Of a stretch of 9,323 nt of DNA, positions 1 through 5,269 are shown in pieces. Numbering within the stretch: position 1 is the stretch's first letter; each line of letters starts with the position of its first letter. The DNA is from Pseudomonadota bacterium. Lineage in GTDB: Bacteria > Pseudomonadota > Alphaproteobacteria > Caulobacterales > Aquidulcibacteraceae. The notes beneath the pieces were generated by a model that was not told the DNA's origin, searched no databases, and worked only from the letters and a program-made list of their open reading frames with translations. Both the position numbers and the translations under genes were made by a program. The stretch covers positions 1 to 9,323 of the forward strand of contig JAEWNX010000439.1 of assembly GCA_023461135.1 (NCBI GenBank), given 5' to 3'.

Positions 1-176
1 CCGCGGGACCAGGCGCCGATGCGGACGGTGACGCGGTCGATAGCCCGGGTGACGCTGGGGCCATTGGGCGTGTCTGCGGCGAGGCCCGCCTCGAGGGCCG
101 CTTGCGCCATCGCCTCGGACCAAGCCGGGGGCGCTTCCGCCGCCGCGACACGGTCTTCGCTGAGATCCTGGGCCAT
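1..176 (-). CDS. Unrecognised protein, N-terminal 58 codons only (runs off the left edge)
   Basis: An open frame on the minus strand starts at the ATG whose complement is 174-176 and runs without a stop to the window edge. The start is supported by a strong ribosome binding site on that strand, AGGGAGG (complement of 184-190), 7 nt before the ATG. The visible peptide begins MAQDLSEDRVAAAEAPPAW and is acidic and alanine-rich for about 40 residues. It then turns to a more basic stretch, RAIDRVTVRIGAWSR. I do not recognise it. A disordered cytoplasmic N-terminus leading into a first membrane helix would fit, for example a small DctQ-type TRAP permease subunit, but that is only a weak guess. It is divergent from the NDUFA12 gene and shares its 218-nt upstream region. 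Confidence 0.6.
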   Translation of the reverse strand, partial: MAQDLSEDRVAAAEAPPAWSEAMAQAALEAGLAADTPNGPSVTRAIDRVTVRIGAWSR

Positions 177-193
177 CCAAACGCCTCCCTAAG

Positions 194-219
194 CCGGTGC
201 GAAGGTAGGCCCGCACCGG
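194..219. other. GC-rich inverted repeat (hairpin) in the divergent intergenic region
   Basis: CCGGTGCG at 194-201 and CGCACCGG at 212-219 form a perfect 8-bp stem around a 10-nt loop. On the minus strand it lies directly upstream of the ribosome binding site (184-190) of the gene at 1-176, so it would fall in that gene's leader if transcription starts farther upstream. No T-run follows on either strand, so it does not look like an intrinsic terminator. Its role is unknown. Confidence 0.4.
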
Positions 220-228
220 GTTCAGGAT

Positions 229-271
229 CAATATCTAGTATGGAACGACCAGCGGATATCCCAAGATATTG
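229..271. promoter_or_regulatory. Candidate operator: AT-rich inverted repeat CAATATCT / AGATATTG
   Basis: CAATATCT at 229-236 recurs as its exact reverse complement AGATATTG at 264-271, about 35 bp centre to centre. The sites stand out as AT-rich in GC-rich surroundings and lie between two divergent genes. Between them, on the minus strand, is a weak promoter-like pair: TTGGGA (complement of 259-264) and CATACT (complement of 237-242), 16 nt apart, pointing towards the gene at 1-176. A regulator binding both half-sites could bracket that promoter. I see no convincing promoter for the plus-strand gene in 177-394. The inverted repeat is seen; the operator role is inferred. Confidence 0.3.
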
Positions 272-394
272 TTTCGCACCTGCACTGGACGGGGCAGGGG
301 CCAATGGTCATATTCGCGCCGCCGCCAAAACGAGCTAGCAGCGCAGCCACGCTCGCGGCCACGTCACCGGCTTCTGGGAGACAAACAAAAGCCC

Positions 395-805
395 ATGCTC
401 AAGCGGATTTTCACCTGGTGGAACGGCGCCACCATCGGGACGCTGTTCGATATCGGCCGCCGCGGGGTCTTCGTGGGCAAAGACGAACAGGGCAATCGCT
501 ATTACGAGGAAAAGCGCCCGAGCCTGGAAGGCCGGAAGCGCCGCTATGTCGTCTATGACGGCCTGGCCGAGGCCTCGCGCGTATCGCCCGACTGGCACGG
601 CTGGCTGCACTACACGCTGGACGAGCCGCCCACGCTTGCGCCGCTGAAGCGCCAAGCTTGGGAAAAGCCGCACATGCCGAACCTCACCGGCACCGTGCAT
701 GCTTATCGTCCGCAAGGCTCGCTGACGCGCGGCGGCGTTAGGCAAGCGTCAAGCTCCGACTACGAAGCTTGGACCCCTGATGCGGATACGGAGGGGCGGC
801 CGTGA
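395..805 (+). CDS. NADH:ubiquinone oxidoreductase NDUFA12-type (17.2 kDa) accessory subunit
   Basis: A 136-residue protein of the NDUFA12 family, one of the few accessory subunits that alphaproteobacterial complex I shares with mitochondria. It binds the peripheral arm on the cytoplasmic side. Family features visible are the opening FTWWNGATIGT (residues 6-16), GVFVGKDEQGNRYY (24-37), a basic patch (47-51), ASRVSPDWHGWLHYTLDEPP (60-79), PNLTGT (95-100), AYRPQGS (103-109) and YEAW (123-126). There is no signal peptide or membrane helix. The frame is open further upstream, but homology begins at this ATG. GGGAG at 376-380 is the only Shine-Dalgarno-like sequence and lies 14 nt away, which is longer than ideal. 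The stop overlaps the mlaD start by 4 nt, so translational coupling is likely. Family assignment is firm; a direct role in assembly is inferred from family knowledge. Confidence 0.93.
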   Translation: MLKRIFTWWNGATIGTLFDIGRRGVFVGKDEQGNRYYEEKRPSLEGRKRRYVVYDGLAEASRVSPDWHGWLHYTLDEPPTLAPLKRQAWEKPHMPNLTGTVHAYRPQGSLTRGGVRQASSSDYEAWTPDADTEGRP

Positions 806-1281
806 AGGTGAGTTTCGAACGCTGGGGTGAGACCATTCTCGGCGCCATCGTCGCCGTGGTGGCGATCGGCTTCTTTGCATTTGCGGCGGCGCAGGCGGGA
901 CAGACCGGCGCGCGCGAAGGCTACGATCTCACCGCGCGCTTCCAGCGCGTCGATGGCGTCAATGTGGGCTCCGATGTGCGCATCTCCGGCGTGAAGGTCG
1001 GCGTGGTGCGCTCGATCGCGCTCGATCAGGACACATATCTGGCGCGCGTCACGCTGGCGATGAACGACGGCGTGCAGGTGCTGGACGATTCAACGGCGCG
1101 CGTTGCGAGCGATGGACTGCTTGGCGGCGCCTATATTGCGATCGAACCGGCAGGCATGGATGCGCTGGCGGCGGGGGGAGAAATCCCTAACACGCAAGGC
1201 TCGGTGGATCTGCTGACGCTGTTCGCGAGCTTCGCCCAGGGCAATCAAAGCACCACCGAGAACCAGGAAGCCGCTCCATGA
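802..1281 (+). CDS. mlaD: MlaD-like MCE-domain protein, phospholipid transport
   Basis: A 159-residue inner-membrane-anchored MCE protein. Residues 1-10 are a short cytoplasmic N-terminus, about 11-30 form one transmembrane helix, and about 40-117 form the MCE domain, with the typical DLTARFQRVDGVNVGSDVR and SGVKVG segments and the end GAYIAIEPAG. The C-terminal tail (about 118-159) is short and polar. MlaD forms a hexameric ring with the MlaE permease and MlaF ATPase and moves phospholipids across the periplasm. No mlaE, mlaF, mlaB or mlaC lies in this window, which is usual for the NDUFA12-mlaD-DUF2155 arrangement of alphaproteobacteria. The start is GTG at 802, preceded by GGAGGGG (790-796) at 5-nt spacing and overlapping the NDUFA12 stop as GTGA. 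The gene's own stop overlaps the next ATG as ATGA. Confidence 0.9.
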   Translation: MKVSFERWGETILGAIVAVVAIGFFAFAAAQAGQTGAREGYDLTARFQRVDGVNVGSDVRISGVKVGVVRSIALDQDTYLARVTLAMNDGVQVLDDSTARVASDGLLGGAYIAIEPAGMDALAAGGEIPNTQGSVDLLTLFASFAQGNQSTTENQEAAP

Positions 1282-1646
1282 TCCGCGCCGCGCTCGCCGC
1301 ACTCGTGATTTCTCTCACCGCCATCGGTCCGGCGTACGCGCAGCGCGCAGTGATCCGTGGGCTCGACAAGGTGACCGGCCAAGCGCGCGACTACACGCTC
1401 ACTGTGGGCCGCGCCGCGCGCATCGGTTCGCTCGAAGTGACGGCGCGCTCTTGCTCCAAGAGCGCGCCGGAAGAAACGCCGGAAGTGGCCATCTATCTCG
1501 AAGTGTATGACAGCCCGCCGGCGCGCGAAGGCGAAGAGGCCGAGCGCCGGGAAATCTTCCACGGCTGGATGTTCGCCTCGAGCCCTGGCCTCAGCGCGCT
1601 CGACCACCCGAACTTCGACATCTGGGCGATCGACTGCCGGTCGTAA
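1278..1646 (+). CDS. DUF2155 family secreted protein
   Basis: A 122-residue protein matching the alphaproteobacterial DUF2155 family. Residues 1-21 form a clear Sec signal peptide with cleavage after AYA-Q. The mature part has the family core: RGLDKVTGQA, a polar beta-rich region, IYLEVYD near the middle and the diagnostic GWMFASSPGLSALDHPNFDIW followed by a terminal DC. It has exactly two cysteines, C59 and C120, which probably form a disulfide in the periplasm (inference). No enzymatic motif is visible and the function is unknown. It starts with ATG at 1278 inside the mlaD stop (ATGA), with AGGAAG at 1265-1270 spaced 7 nt, so it is the third gene of a coupled operon. In many alphaproteobacteria aat follows it; here it does not. 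Confidence 0.9.
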   Translation: MIRAALAALVISLTAIGPAYAQRAVIRGLDKVTGQARDYTLTVGRAARIGSLEVTARSCSKSAPEETPEVAIYLEVYDSPPAREGEEAERREIFHGWMFASSPGLSALDHPNFDIWAIDCRS

Positions 1647-1684
1647 CGGCCGCTTCATTCCGCATGCGAGGCGGCGCGCGCGCC

Positions 1685-1711
1685 TTGAACCGTACCGGAC
1701 TCGGCTAAGCT
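1685..1711 (+). promoter_or_regulatory. Candidate promoter for the DUF1761 gene
   Basis: TTGAAC (1685-1690) is followed, 13 nt later, by GCTAAGCT (1704-1711). This resembles the Caulobacter housekeeping promoter pattern (TTGAC-like -35, GCTA-type -10, spacer of 10-14). A start site would fall near 1718, giving a leader of about 35 nt. A 12-nt palindrome GGCGCGCGCGCC (1673-1684) abuts the -35. It lies in the 107-nt gap after DUF2155, where a new transcription unit is plausible. Confidence 0.4.
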
Positions 1712-1744
1712 CCCTTTGAGGGACGGCGCATGCCGTCGAAGGGA
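1711..1744 (+). promoter_or_regulatory. Leader hairpin overlapping the Shine-Dalgarno of the DUF1761 gene
   Basis: GACGGC (1722-1727) and GCCGTC (1732-1737) form a 6-bp stem with loop GCAT. Outside it, TCCCTT (1711-1716) pairs with AAGGGA (1739-1744), with a 5-nt bulge on the left and 1 nt on the right. The right outer strand includes the first part of the ribosome binding site GGGAGGA (1741-1747), so the folded form would hide it. If transcription starts at about 1718, the outer stem is lost and only the inner stem remains. The pairing is seen; regulation is inferred. Confidence 0.35.
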
Positions 1745-1753
1745 GGAAGCGCC

Positions 1754-2155
1754 ATGCGCGTCATGGGCCACAACGTGATCGCGATCGTCGTCGCGGCGAT
1801 CGCGATCTGGGCGATCGGGTTTCTGCTCTACGTCGTTCTGTTCCAAGCGCAGTGGACCGAATGGATGGGCGTGACTGAAGAGCAGATGGAGCAGGACAAC
1901 GGACGTATGCCGTTCATGGTGGTGATGCCGTTCCTGCAGGCCATCGGGCTATCGCTGGCGGTGAAGTGGCGTAATGCGCCAGGCTGGATGGGCGGCCTGA
2001 TGACCGGCGTGCTGCTGGCGATATTCCTGACCATCGCCGGGCGGATGTATGGATGGGTGTATTCGTTCGAGGCGACGGAACTGTTCGGTCTCGACAGCCT
2101 GCACTTTCTGCTGACGCACGCTGTCGCGGGCGCGATCCTCGGCGCGTGGAAATAG
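1754..2155 (+). CDS. Small four-helix membrane protein, DUF1761-like
   Basis: A 133-residue integral membrane protein resembling the DUF1761 family. About four hydrophobic helices are visible: residues 7-30, 54-71, 77-99 and 116-132. Family-like features are a first helix ending in FLLYVVLF followed by QAQWTEWMGVTEEQM (an amphipathic loop with a tryptophan pair), the hydrophobic PFLQAIG segment, WMGGLMTGVLLAI, and a last helix with the H117/H122 region. No catalytic motif is visible and the function is unknown. The start at 1754 is preferred over the in-frame ATG at 1730 because GGGAGGA (1741-1747) lies 6 nt upstream of it, and the 1730 ATG sits inside a hairpin loop. It lies 107 nt after DUF2155 with its own promoter candidate, so it is probably not part of that operon. 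Family assignment is moderate. Confidence 0.8.
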   Translation: MRVMGHNVIAIVVAAIAIWAIGFLLYVVLFQAQWTEWMGVTEEQMEQDNGRMPFMVVMPFLQAIGLSLAVKWRNAPGWMGGLMTGVLLAIFLTIAGRMYGWVYSFEATELFGLDSLHFLLTHAVAGAILGAWK

Positions 2156-2158
2156 AGC

Positions 2159-2234
2159 GGCAGTGGGCAATGGACAGTAGCCGATAGCGCCGAGCGCGCG
2201 CTTTACTATTGCCTACTGCCTAACCACTATTGCC
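2159..2234. repeat. Diverged inverted-repeat hairpin element (copy A) between DUF1761 and surE
   Basis: The left arm is a run of GGCAGTG / GGCAATG / GACAGTAG-like units (2159-2187). The right arm (2203-2234) is a run of TACTATTGCC / TACTGCC / ACTATTGCC units, the reverse complement type. The best stem pairs 2172-2187 with 2206-2221 (12 of 16 positions) around an 18-nt loop. Units are mostly 7 nt apart, unlike the 8-nt units of the two other copies (3018-3101, 8597-8672), so this copy is more degenerate or of a different subtype. It ends 5 nt before the surE ATG. Confidence 0.75.
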
Positions 2235-2239
2235 GTCTC

Positions 2240-3028
2240 ATGCGTATCCTTTGCACCAATGACGACGGCATCAACGCGACTGGGCTTGCGATCCTGGAAA
2301 AGATCGCGCGCACGTTCAGCGACGATGTCTGGGTGATTGCGCCGGAGACGGAGCAATCGGGCGCCTCGCGCGCGCTGACGCTGACGGCCCCGATCCGCGT
2401 GCGCAAGGTGGACGAGCGGCGCTTTGCCGTGATGGGCACGCCCACCGATTGCGTGCTTCTGGGCGTCGAGCATCTGATTGAAGGCGCTCCGCCCGACCTG
2501 GTGCTCTCCGGCGTCAATCGTGGGCAGAACATCGCCGAGGACGTCACGTTCTCCGGCACGATCGCCGGCGCGATGCAGGGCATGCAGCTTGGCATTCGCG
2601 CCATCGCGCTCTCCCAGGCGCGCGGCTTTCGCGGCGAAGAAGCGAAGATCCCGTGGGAGACGGCGGAGACGTACGGACCGGGCGTTGTCGGGCAGCTCTT
2701 GAAGCACGGTTGGCCCAAAGACGTGCTGATCAACGTGAACTTCCCCGATGCGCCGCCCGACGCGGTGCGGCAAGTGGAAGTGACGACTCAAGGCCGGCGC
2801 GATCAGCACATCATCTACGCCGACAAGCGAACCGATCCGCGCGGCGGCGCCTATTTCTGGCTCGGCTTCAGCGGCAAGCTTTCCAATCCCCCTGATGGGA
2901 CCGATTTGCGCGCGATCTATGAAGGGCGCATCTCCGTCACGCCCCTGCATATCGATCTCACGCACGTGCAGACGGCGTACGATTTGAAAGCAGTGCTTGG
3001 CGGGGCGCCGCCGAAAGTAGGGCAGTAA
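2240..3028 (+). CDS. surE: 5'-nucleotidase SurE
   Basis: A 262-residue SurE-family metal-dependent nucleotidase, which hydrolyses 5'- and 3'-nucleoside monophosphates in the cytoplasm. The N-terminal signature [11 protein letters not shown] supplies the metal ligands D8 and D9. The other expected ligands are S40 in EQSGAS and N93 in [16 protein letters not shown] (65-72), [12 protein letters not shown] (101-112) and VNFPDA are also typical. The length matches the family. The start is fixed by the NDDG motif, which must lie at residues 7-10. Even so, the 5' flank (2206-2239) is the pyrimidine-rich arm of a repeat and contains no Shine-Dalgarno sequence. The last three residues (VGQ) and the TAA stop are encoded by the next repeat element. 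It sits directly before pcm, as in many proteobacteria; serS, often upstream in alphaproteobacteria, is absent. Confidence 0.96.
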   Translation: MRILCTNDDGINATGLAILEKIARTFSDDVWVIAPETEQSGASRALTLTAPIRVRKVDERRFAVMGTPTDCVLLGVEHLIEGAPPDLVLSGVNRGQNIAEDVTFSGTIAGAMQGMQLGIRAIALSQARGFRGEEAKIPWETAETYGPGVVGQLLKHGWPKDVLINVNFPDAPPDAVRQVEVTTQGRRDQHIIYADKRTDPRGGAYFWLGFSGKLSNPPDGTDLRAIYEGRISVTPLHIDLTHVQTAYDLKAVLGGAPPKVGQ

Positions 3029-3101
3029 GGCAATAGGGCAGTCAGGCAGATGAGAATGAACACAACTTACTGCCTTACTGCCTTATTGCCTTACTGCCTT
3101 T
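3018..3101. repeat. Near-perfect inverted-repeat hairpin element (copy B) between surE and pcm
   Basis: The left arm consists of four contiguous 8-nt units: TAGGGCAG at 3018, TAAGGCAA at 3026, TAGGGCAG at 3034 and TCAGGCAG at 3042. The right arm carries their complements: TTACTGCC at 3067, TTACTGCC at 3075, TTATTGCC at 3083 and TTACTGCC at 3091. Positions 3018-3049 pair with 3070-3101 over 32 positions, with 28 Watson-Crick pairs, 2 G-T wobbles and 2 mismatches; the loop is 20 nt. The first unit lies inside surE and gives its stop codon. The right arm ends 4 nt before the pcm ATG. Confidence 0.93.
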
Positions 3102-3105
3102 GCAC

Positions 3106-3729
3106 ATGATCGACCCCGCCCGCCTCATGCGCTTTGTGCTGGAGATGCGCCAGGCGGGGATCACGGACGCGCGCATCCTTTCGGCGCTGGAGCGCACCCC
3201 GCGTACGCACTATGCGCCGGCGCATCTGCAGGGCCTCGCGCTCGATGATGTGGGCCTGCCGCTCGCGCACGCGCAGACCATGACGAAGCCGTCGGCCGTG
3301 GCGCGCATGGTGGCCGCGCTTGCGCCGCAGCAGAGCGATGTCGTGCTGGAGGTTGGCACCGGCTCCGGTTTTCAGGCCGCAGTGATCTCGGCGCTCGCCA
3401 GCAAGGTTGTGAGCTTGGAGCGGTGGCGCGATCTCACCGCGGACGCGCGCGGCCGCTTCGGCACGGCGCGCCTGATGCGCACGTTCGCGCACGTCGCCGA
3501 CGGCTTTGAAGGCTGGGCGGAGGACGCGCCGTACGATCGCATCATCGTCAACGCGGCGATGGACGACTTTCCTCTATCGTTGCTGGATCAGTTGAAGGCG
3601 GGCGGGGTGCTGGTTGCGCCGCTCGGCGAGCGTTTGGTCCGCTATCGCAATGGACAGCAAGAGGACCTCGGGCCGATCAAGTTTGCGTCGATCGAAAGGG
3701 GTTTGCCCGAGGAGCCGTCTGCCGCCTGA
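3106..3729 (+). CDS. pcm: Protein-L-isoaspartate O-methyltransferase family protein
   Basis: A 207-residue protein of the PIMT family, which uses S-adenosylmethionine to methylate isoaspartyl residues and start repair of damaged proteins in the cytoplasm. Visible features are an N-terminal helical region (ITDARILSALERTPR, residues 19-33), AHAQTMTKPSAVARM (54-68) in place of the usual GQTISQPYIVA-type segment, and SAM motif I VLEVGTGSGFQAA (80-92). The acidic residue E105 in VVSLER should contact the SAM ribose. YDRIIVNAA (143-151) and LKAGGVLVAPLG (163-174) follow. The TKPS substitution is a mild departure from the classical motif, so substrate specificity is less certain than fold. ATG at 3106 is preferred; a TTG at 3100 in frame lies inside the repeat arm. 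No Shine-Dalgarno is visible. surE-pcm-LysM/M23 is a conserved proteobacterial order. Confidence 0.9.
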   Translation: MIDPARLMRFVLEMRQAGITDARILSALERTPRTHYAPAHLQGLALDDVGLPLAHAQTMTKPSAVARMVAALAPQQSDVVLEVGTGSGFQAAVISALASKVVSLERWRDLTADARGRFGTARLMRTFAHVADGFEGWAEDAPYDRIIVNAAMDDFPLSLLDQLKAGGVLVAPLGERLVRYRNGQQEDLGPIKFASIERGLPEEPSAA

Positions 3730-3767
3730 GTTTGCGCGGCGGTGTGATTCTCGCGGAAACTGGCGCC

Positions 3768-4772
3768 ATGAAGCGTGCCGCGCTCTTTCTCGCGCTGATG
3801 GCGACGGGCTGCGCCACGGGGACGCCCGCGCCCATCGCGTATGGCGGCGGCGATCGCGCGGGACCGCCGCCCGCATCGCCGGAAATGCGCCGGGCGGTTG
3901 AGGAAAGCCCGCCGGCGCGGATGCCGGTCCAGGAAGAAACGTCCAATTGGGCTGACGGCGAGGGCACGCCGCTCTCGGCCTATGCGCTGCAGCCCGGCGA
4001 TGCGCAGCCGTTCGATCCGGCGCATCTGCCGCGCACGCATCGCGTCGGCGCCAACGAGTCTCTCTATGACATCGCATCGCGCTATCAGGTCCCACTGCGC
4101 GCGCTGATCGACGAGAACGATCTTGAGCCGCCCTACGCGCTCGCGCCCGGACGCGAGCTGCGGCTGCCGCCGCCGCGGTTTCACACCGTCGCGCGCGGCG
4201 AAAGGTTCGAAGACGTGGCGCGCCGCTACAACGTGGATTTGCGCTCGCTCGCGCTGCTCAATCGCATGCAGCCGCCATACCGGGTGCGCCAAGGCGAGCG
4301 CATCGTGTTGCCGGCGATGGCGCGAACGCATGGCGCGCCGGCGTCCTCGCCCCCGTCAACGGCGCCGGACACGCCGGCGGGGACGCCGGCGATCCATAAC
4401 GCACGCTTCGTGATGCCGCTCGACGGCGAGATCGTCACGCGGTTCGGGGCGCAGCCGGGCGGCGTGCGGGTTGACGGTGTCGAGATCGCGGCGCGCGAAG
4501 GCGCGCGCATCCGCGCGGCGGCCGACGGCGACGTCGTCTATGCCGGCTCCGACCTCGAAGCGTACGGCACATTGGTGCTGGTGCGGCACGCGGACAATTA
4601 CGTCACGGCCTACGGCTATGCGCGGCGCGCGCTGGTGCGCGAAGGGCAGCGCGTGCGCGCGGGTGAGGAGATTGCAGAACTCGGCGCGCGCGCGGACGGG
4701 CGCCCGCGCCTGCTGTTTCAGGTGCGCCAAGGCTCGGCGGCGCTCGACCCATCGCCGCTGCTGGGGCGATAG
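3768..4772 (+). CDS. NlpD-like lipoprotein: two LysM domains plus degenerate M23 domain
   Basis: A 334-residue putative lipoprotein. MKRAALFLALMATGC gives a lipobox-like site at C15, although position -3 is Ala rather than Leu. A proline-rich stretch (30-55) is followed by LysM 1 (about 90-135), LysM 2 (about 138-182), a Pro/Ala/Ser/Thr linker (184-208) and an M23 (LytM-like) domain (213-334). The M23 zinc-site residues are all replaced: V235 and E239 where His and Asp are expected, Y284 for the YxH histidine, and R314 and L316 for the HxH pair (RPRLLFQVR). It is therefore probably not an endopeptidase but an EnvC/NlpD-type amidase activator bound to peptidoglycan by LysM (inference). Its position after surE-pcm matches nlpD. 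The frame is open upstream of 3768, but the lipoprotein signal fixes this start. Confidence 0.9.
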   Translation: MKRAALFLALMATGCATGTPAPIAYGGGDRAGPPPASPEMRRAVEESPPARMPVQEETSNWADGEGTPLSAYALQPGDAQPFDPAHLPRTHRVGANESLYDIASRYQVPLRALIDENDLEPPYALAPGRELRLPPPRFHTVARGERFEDVARRYNVDLRSLALLNRMQPPYRVRQGERIVLPAMARTHGAPASSPPSTAPDTPAGTPAIHNARFVMPLDGEIVTRFGAQPGGVRVDGVEIAAREGARIRAAADGDVVYAGSDLEAYGTLVLVRHADNYVTAYGYARRALVREGQRVRAGEEIAELGARADGRPRLLFQVRQGSAALDPSPLLGR

Positions 4773-4790
4773 GGCGAGGGTGCGGCGAAA

Positions 4791-4808
4791 CGGCGCGTGC
4801 GCGCGCCG
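4791..4808 (+). terminator. GC-rich hairpin after the NlpD-like gene, weak terminator candidate
   Basis: CGGCGCG (4791-4797) pairs with CGCGCCG (4802-4808) around a 4-nt loop, 19 nt after the stop of the NlpD-like gene and just before the yajC promoter. No T-run follows, so intrinsic termination is doubtful. Confidence 0.2.
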
Positions 4809-4816
4809 CCTGCTGA

Positions 4817-4844
4817 TTGAAAAGGTTCGGCCCGACGATATAGT
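4817..4844 (+). promoter_or_regulatory. Sigma-70-like promoter for yajC-secD-secF
   Basis: TTGAAA (4817-4822) and TATAGT (4839-4844) are separated by 16 nt, the best -35/-10 pair in the window. Transcription would start near 4851, giving a GC-rich leader of about 60 nt before yajC. It lies in the 141-nt gap after the NlpD-like gene and would make the Sec genes a separate unit. Confidence 0.55.
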
Positions 4845-4913
4845 CCCGGCCGCTCGGCCCCCGGCCGTCACGTTTCCTTCGGCGCCTCGGCGCGCCGCTC
4901 CATGCGAGGCCTA

Positions 4914-5264
4914 ATGTTCGTTTCTCCCGCTTTTGCCCAAGGCGCGGCCGGCGCCGCCGATCCTGGGACCGGCATCCTGATGCAGATGCTGCCCCTAGTG
5001 CTGGTGCTGGTGGTCTTCTATTTCCTGCTGATCCGCCCGCAGCAACAGGCGCGCAAGCGGCACCTGGATATGGTCTCGAACCTGAAGAAGGGCGACATCG
5101 TGGTGACGTCGGGCGGATTGATCGGCAAAGTGAAGTCGCTGCAGGAAGACGAAGTGCGCGTGGAGCTGTCGCCGAACGTCGATGTGCGGGTCGTGCGTGC
5201 GACCATCGCCGAAGTGCGCTCGAAGACCGAGCCTGCGCCCGCCAACGACGCGAAGGCGGGCTGA
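4914..5264 (+). CDS. yajC: Preprotein translocase subunit YajC
   Basis: A 116-residue single-span membrane protein that associates with SecDF and the SecYEG holotranslocon. The protein opens MFVSPAFAQG, as in many alphaproteobacterial YajC proteins. A glycine-rich periplasmic piece follows, then one transmembrane helix LMQMLPLVLVLVVFYFLLI (about residues 22-40) and the signature RPQQQARKRH immediately after it. The cytoplasmic part has the typical LKKGDIVVTSGGLIGKV segment, and the end is Lys/Ala-rich. The start at 4914 is chosen from homology and a GAGG (4906-4909) 4 nt upstream. An in-frame ATG at 4902 would add four residues but has no Shine-Dalgarno. It is 5 nt from secD and clearly co-transcribed. 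Confidence 0.94.
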   Translation: MFVSPAFAQGAAGAADPGTGILMQMLPLVLVLVVFYFLLIRPQQQARKRHLDMVSNLKKGDIVVTSGGLIGKVKSLQEDEVRVELSPNVDVRVVRATIAEVRSKTEPAPANDAKAG

Positions 5265-5269
5265 CGCGG

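Noticed and set aside
269..394. Upstream in-frame extension of the NDUFA12 gene
   Set aside because: The extra residues have no family homology and no ribosome binding site; the family N-terminus begins at 395.
1778..1816. Cluster of GATCGCGATC palindromes
   Set aside because: They fall inside the first membrane helix of the DUF1761-like protein and are explained by Ala/Ile codons in GC-rich DNA.
2213..2965. Long open frame on the minus strand opposite surE (250 codons)
   Set aside because: Shadow of surE caused by high GC; no recognisable protein, and SurE on the plus strand is unambiguous.
3018..3101. CRISPR array or REP/RAYT-type element
   Set aside because: Units are 8 nt with no unique spacers, so it is not CRISPR. 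There is no RAYT-like transposase in the window, and the tandem-unit stem is unlike the usual REP hairpin.
3018..3101. Intrinsic transcription terminator
   Set aside because: The stem is very long and followed by TTTGCACATG, with only a 3-T stretch and pcm immediately downstream. Processing or another role seems more likely, although partial termination cannot be excluded.
3100..3105. TTG at 3100 as the pcm start
   Set aside because: It lies in the repeat arm and adds only two residues; ATG at 3106 fits the family N-terminus.
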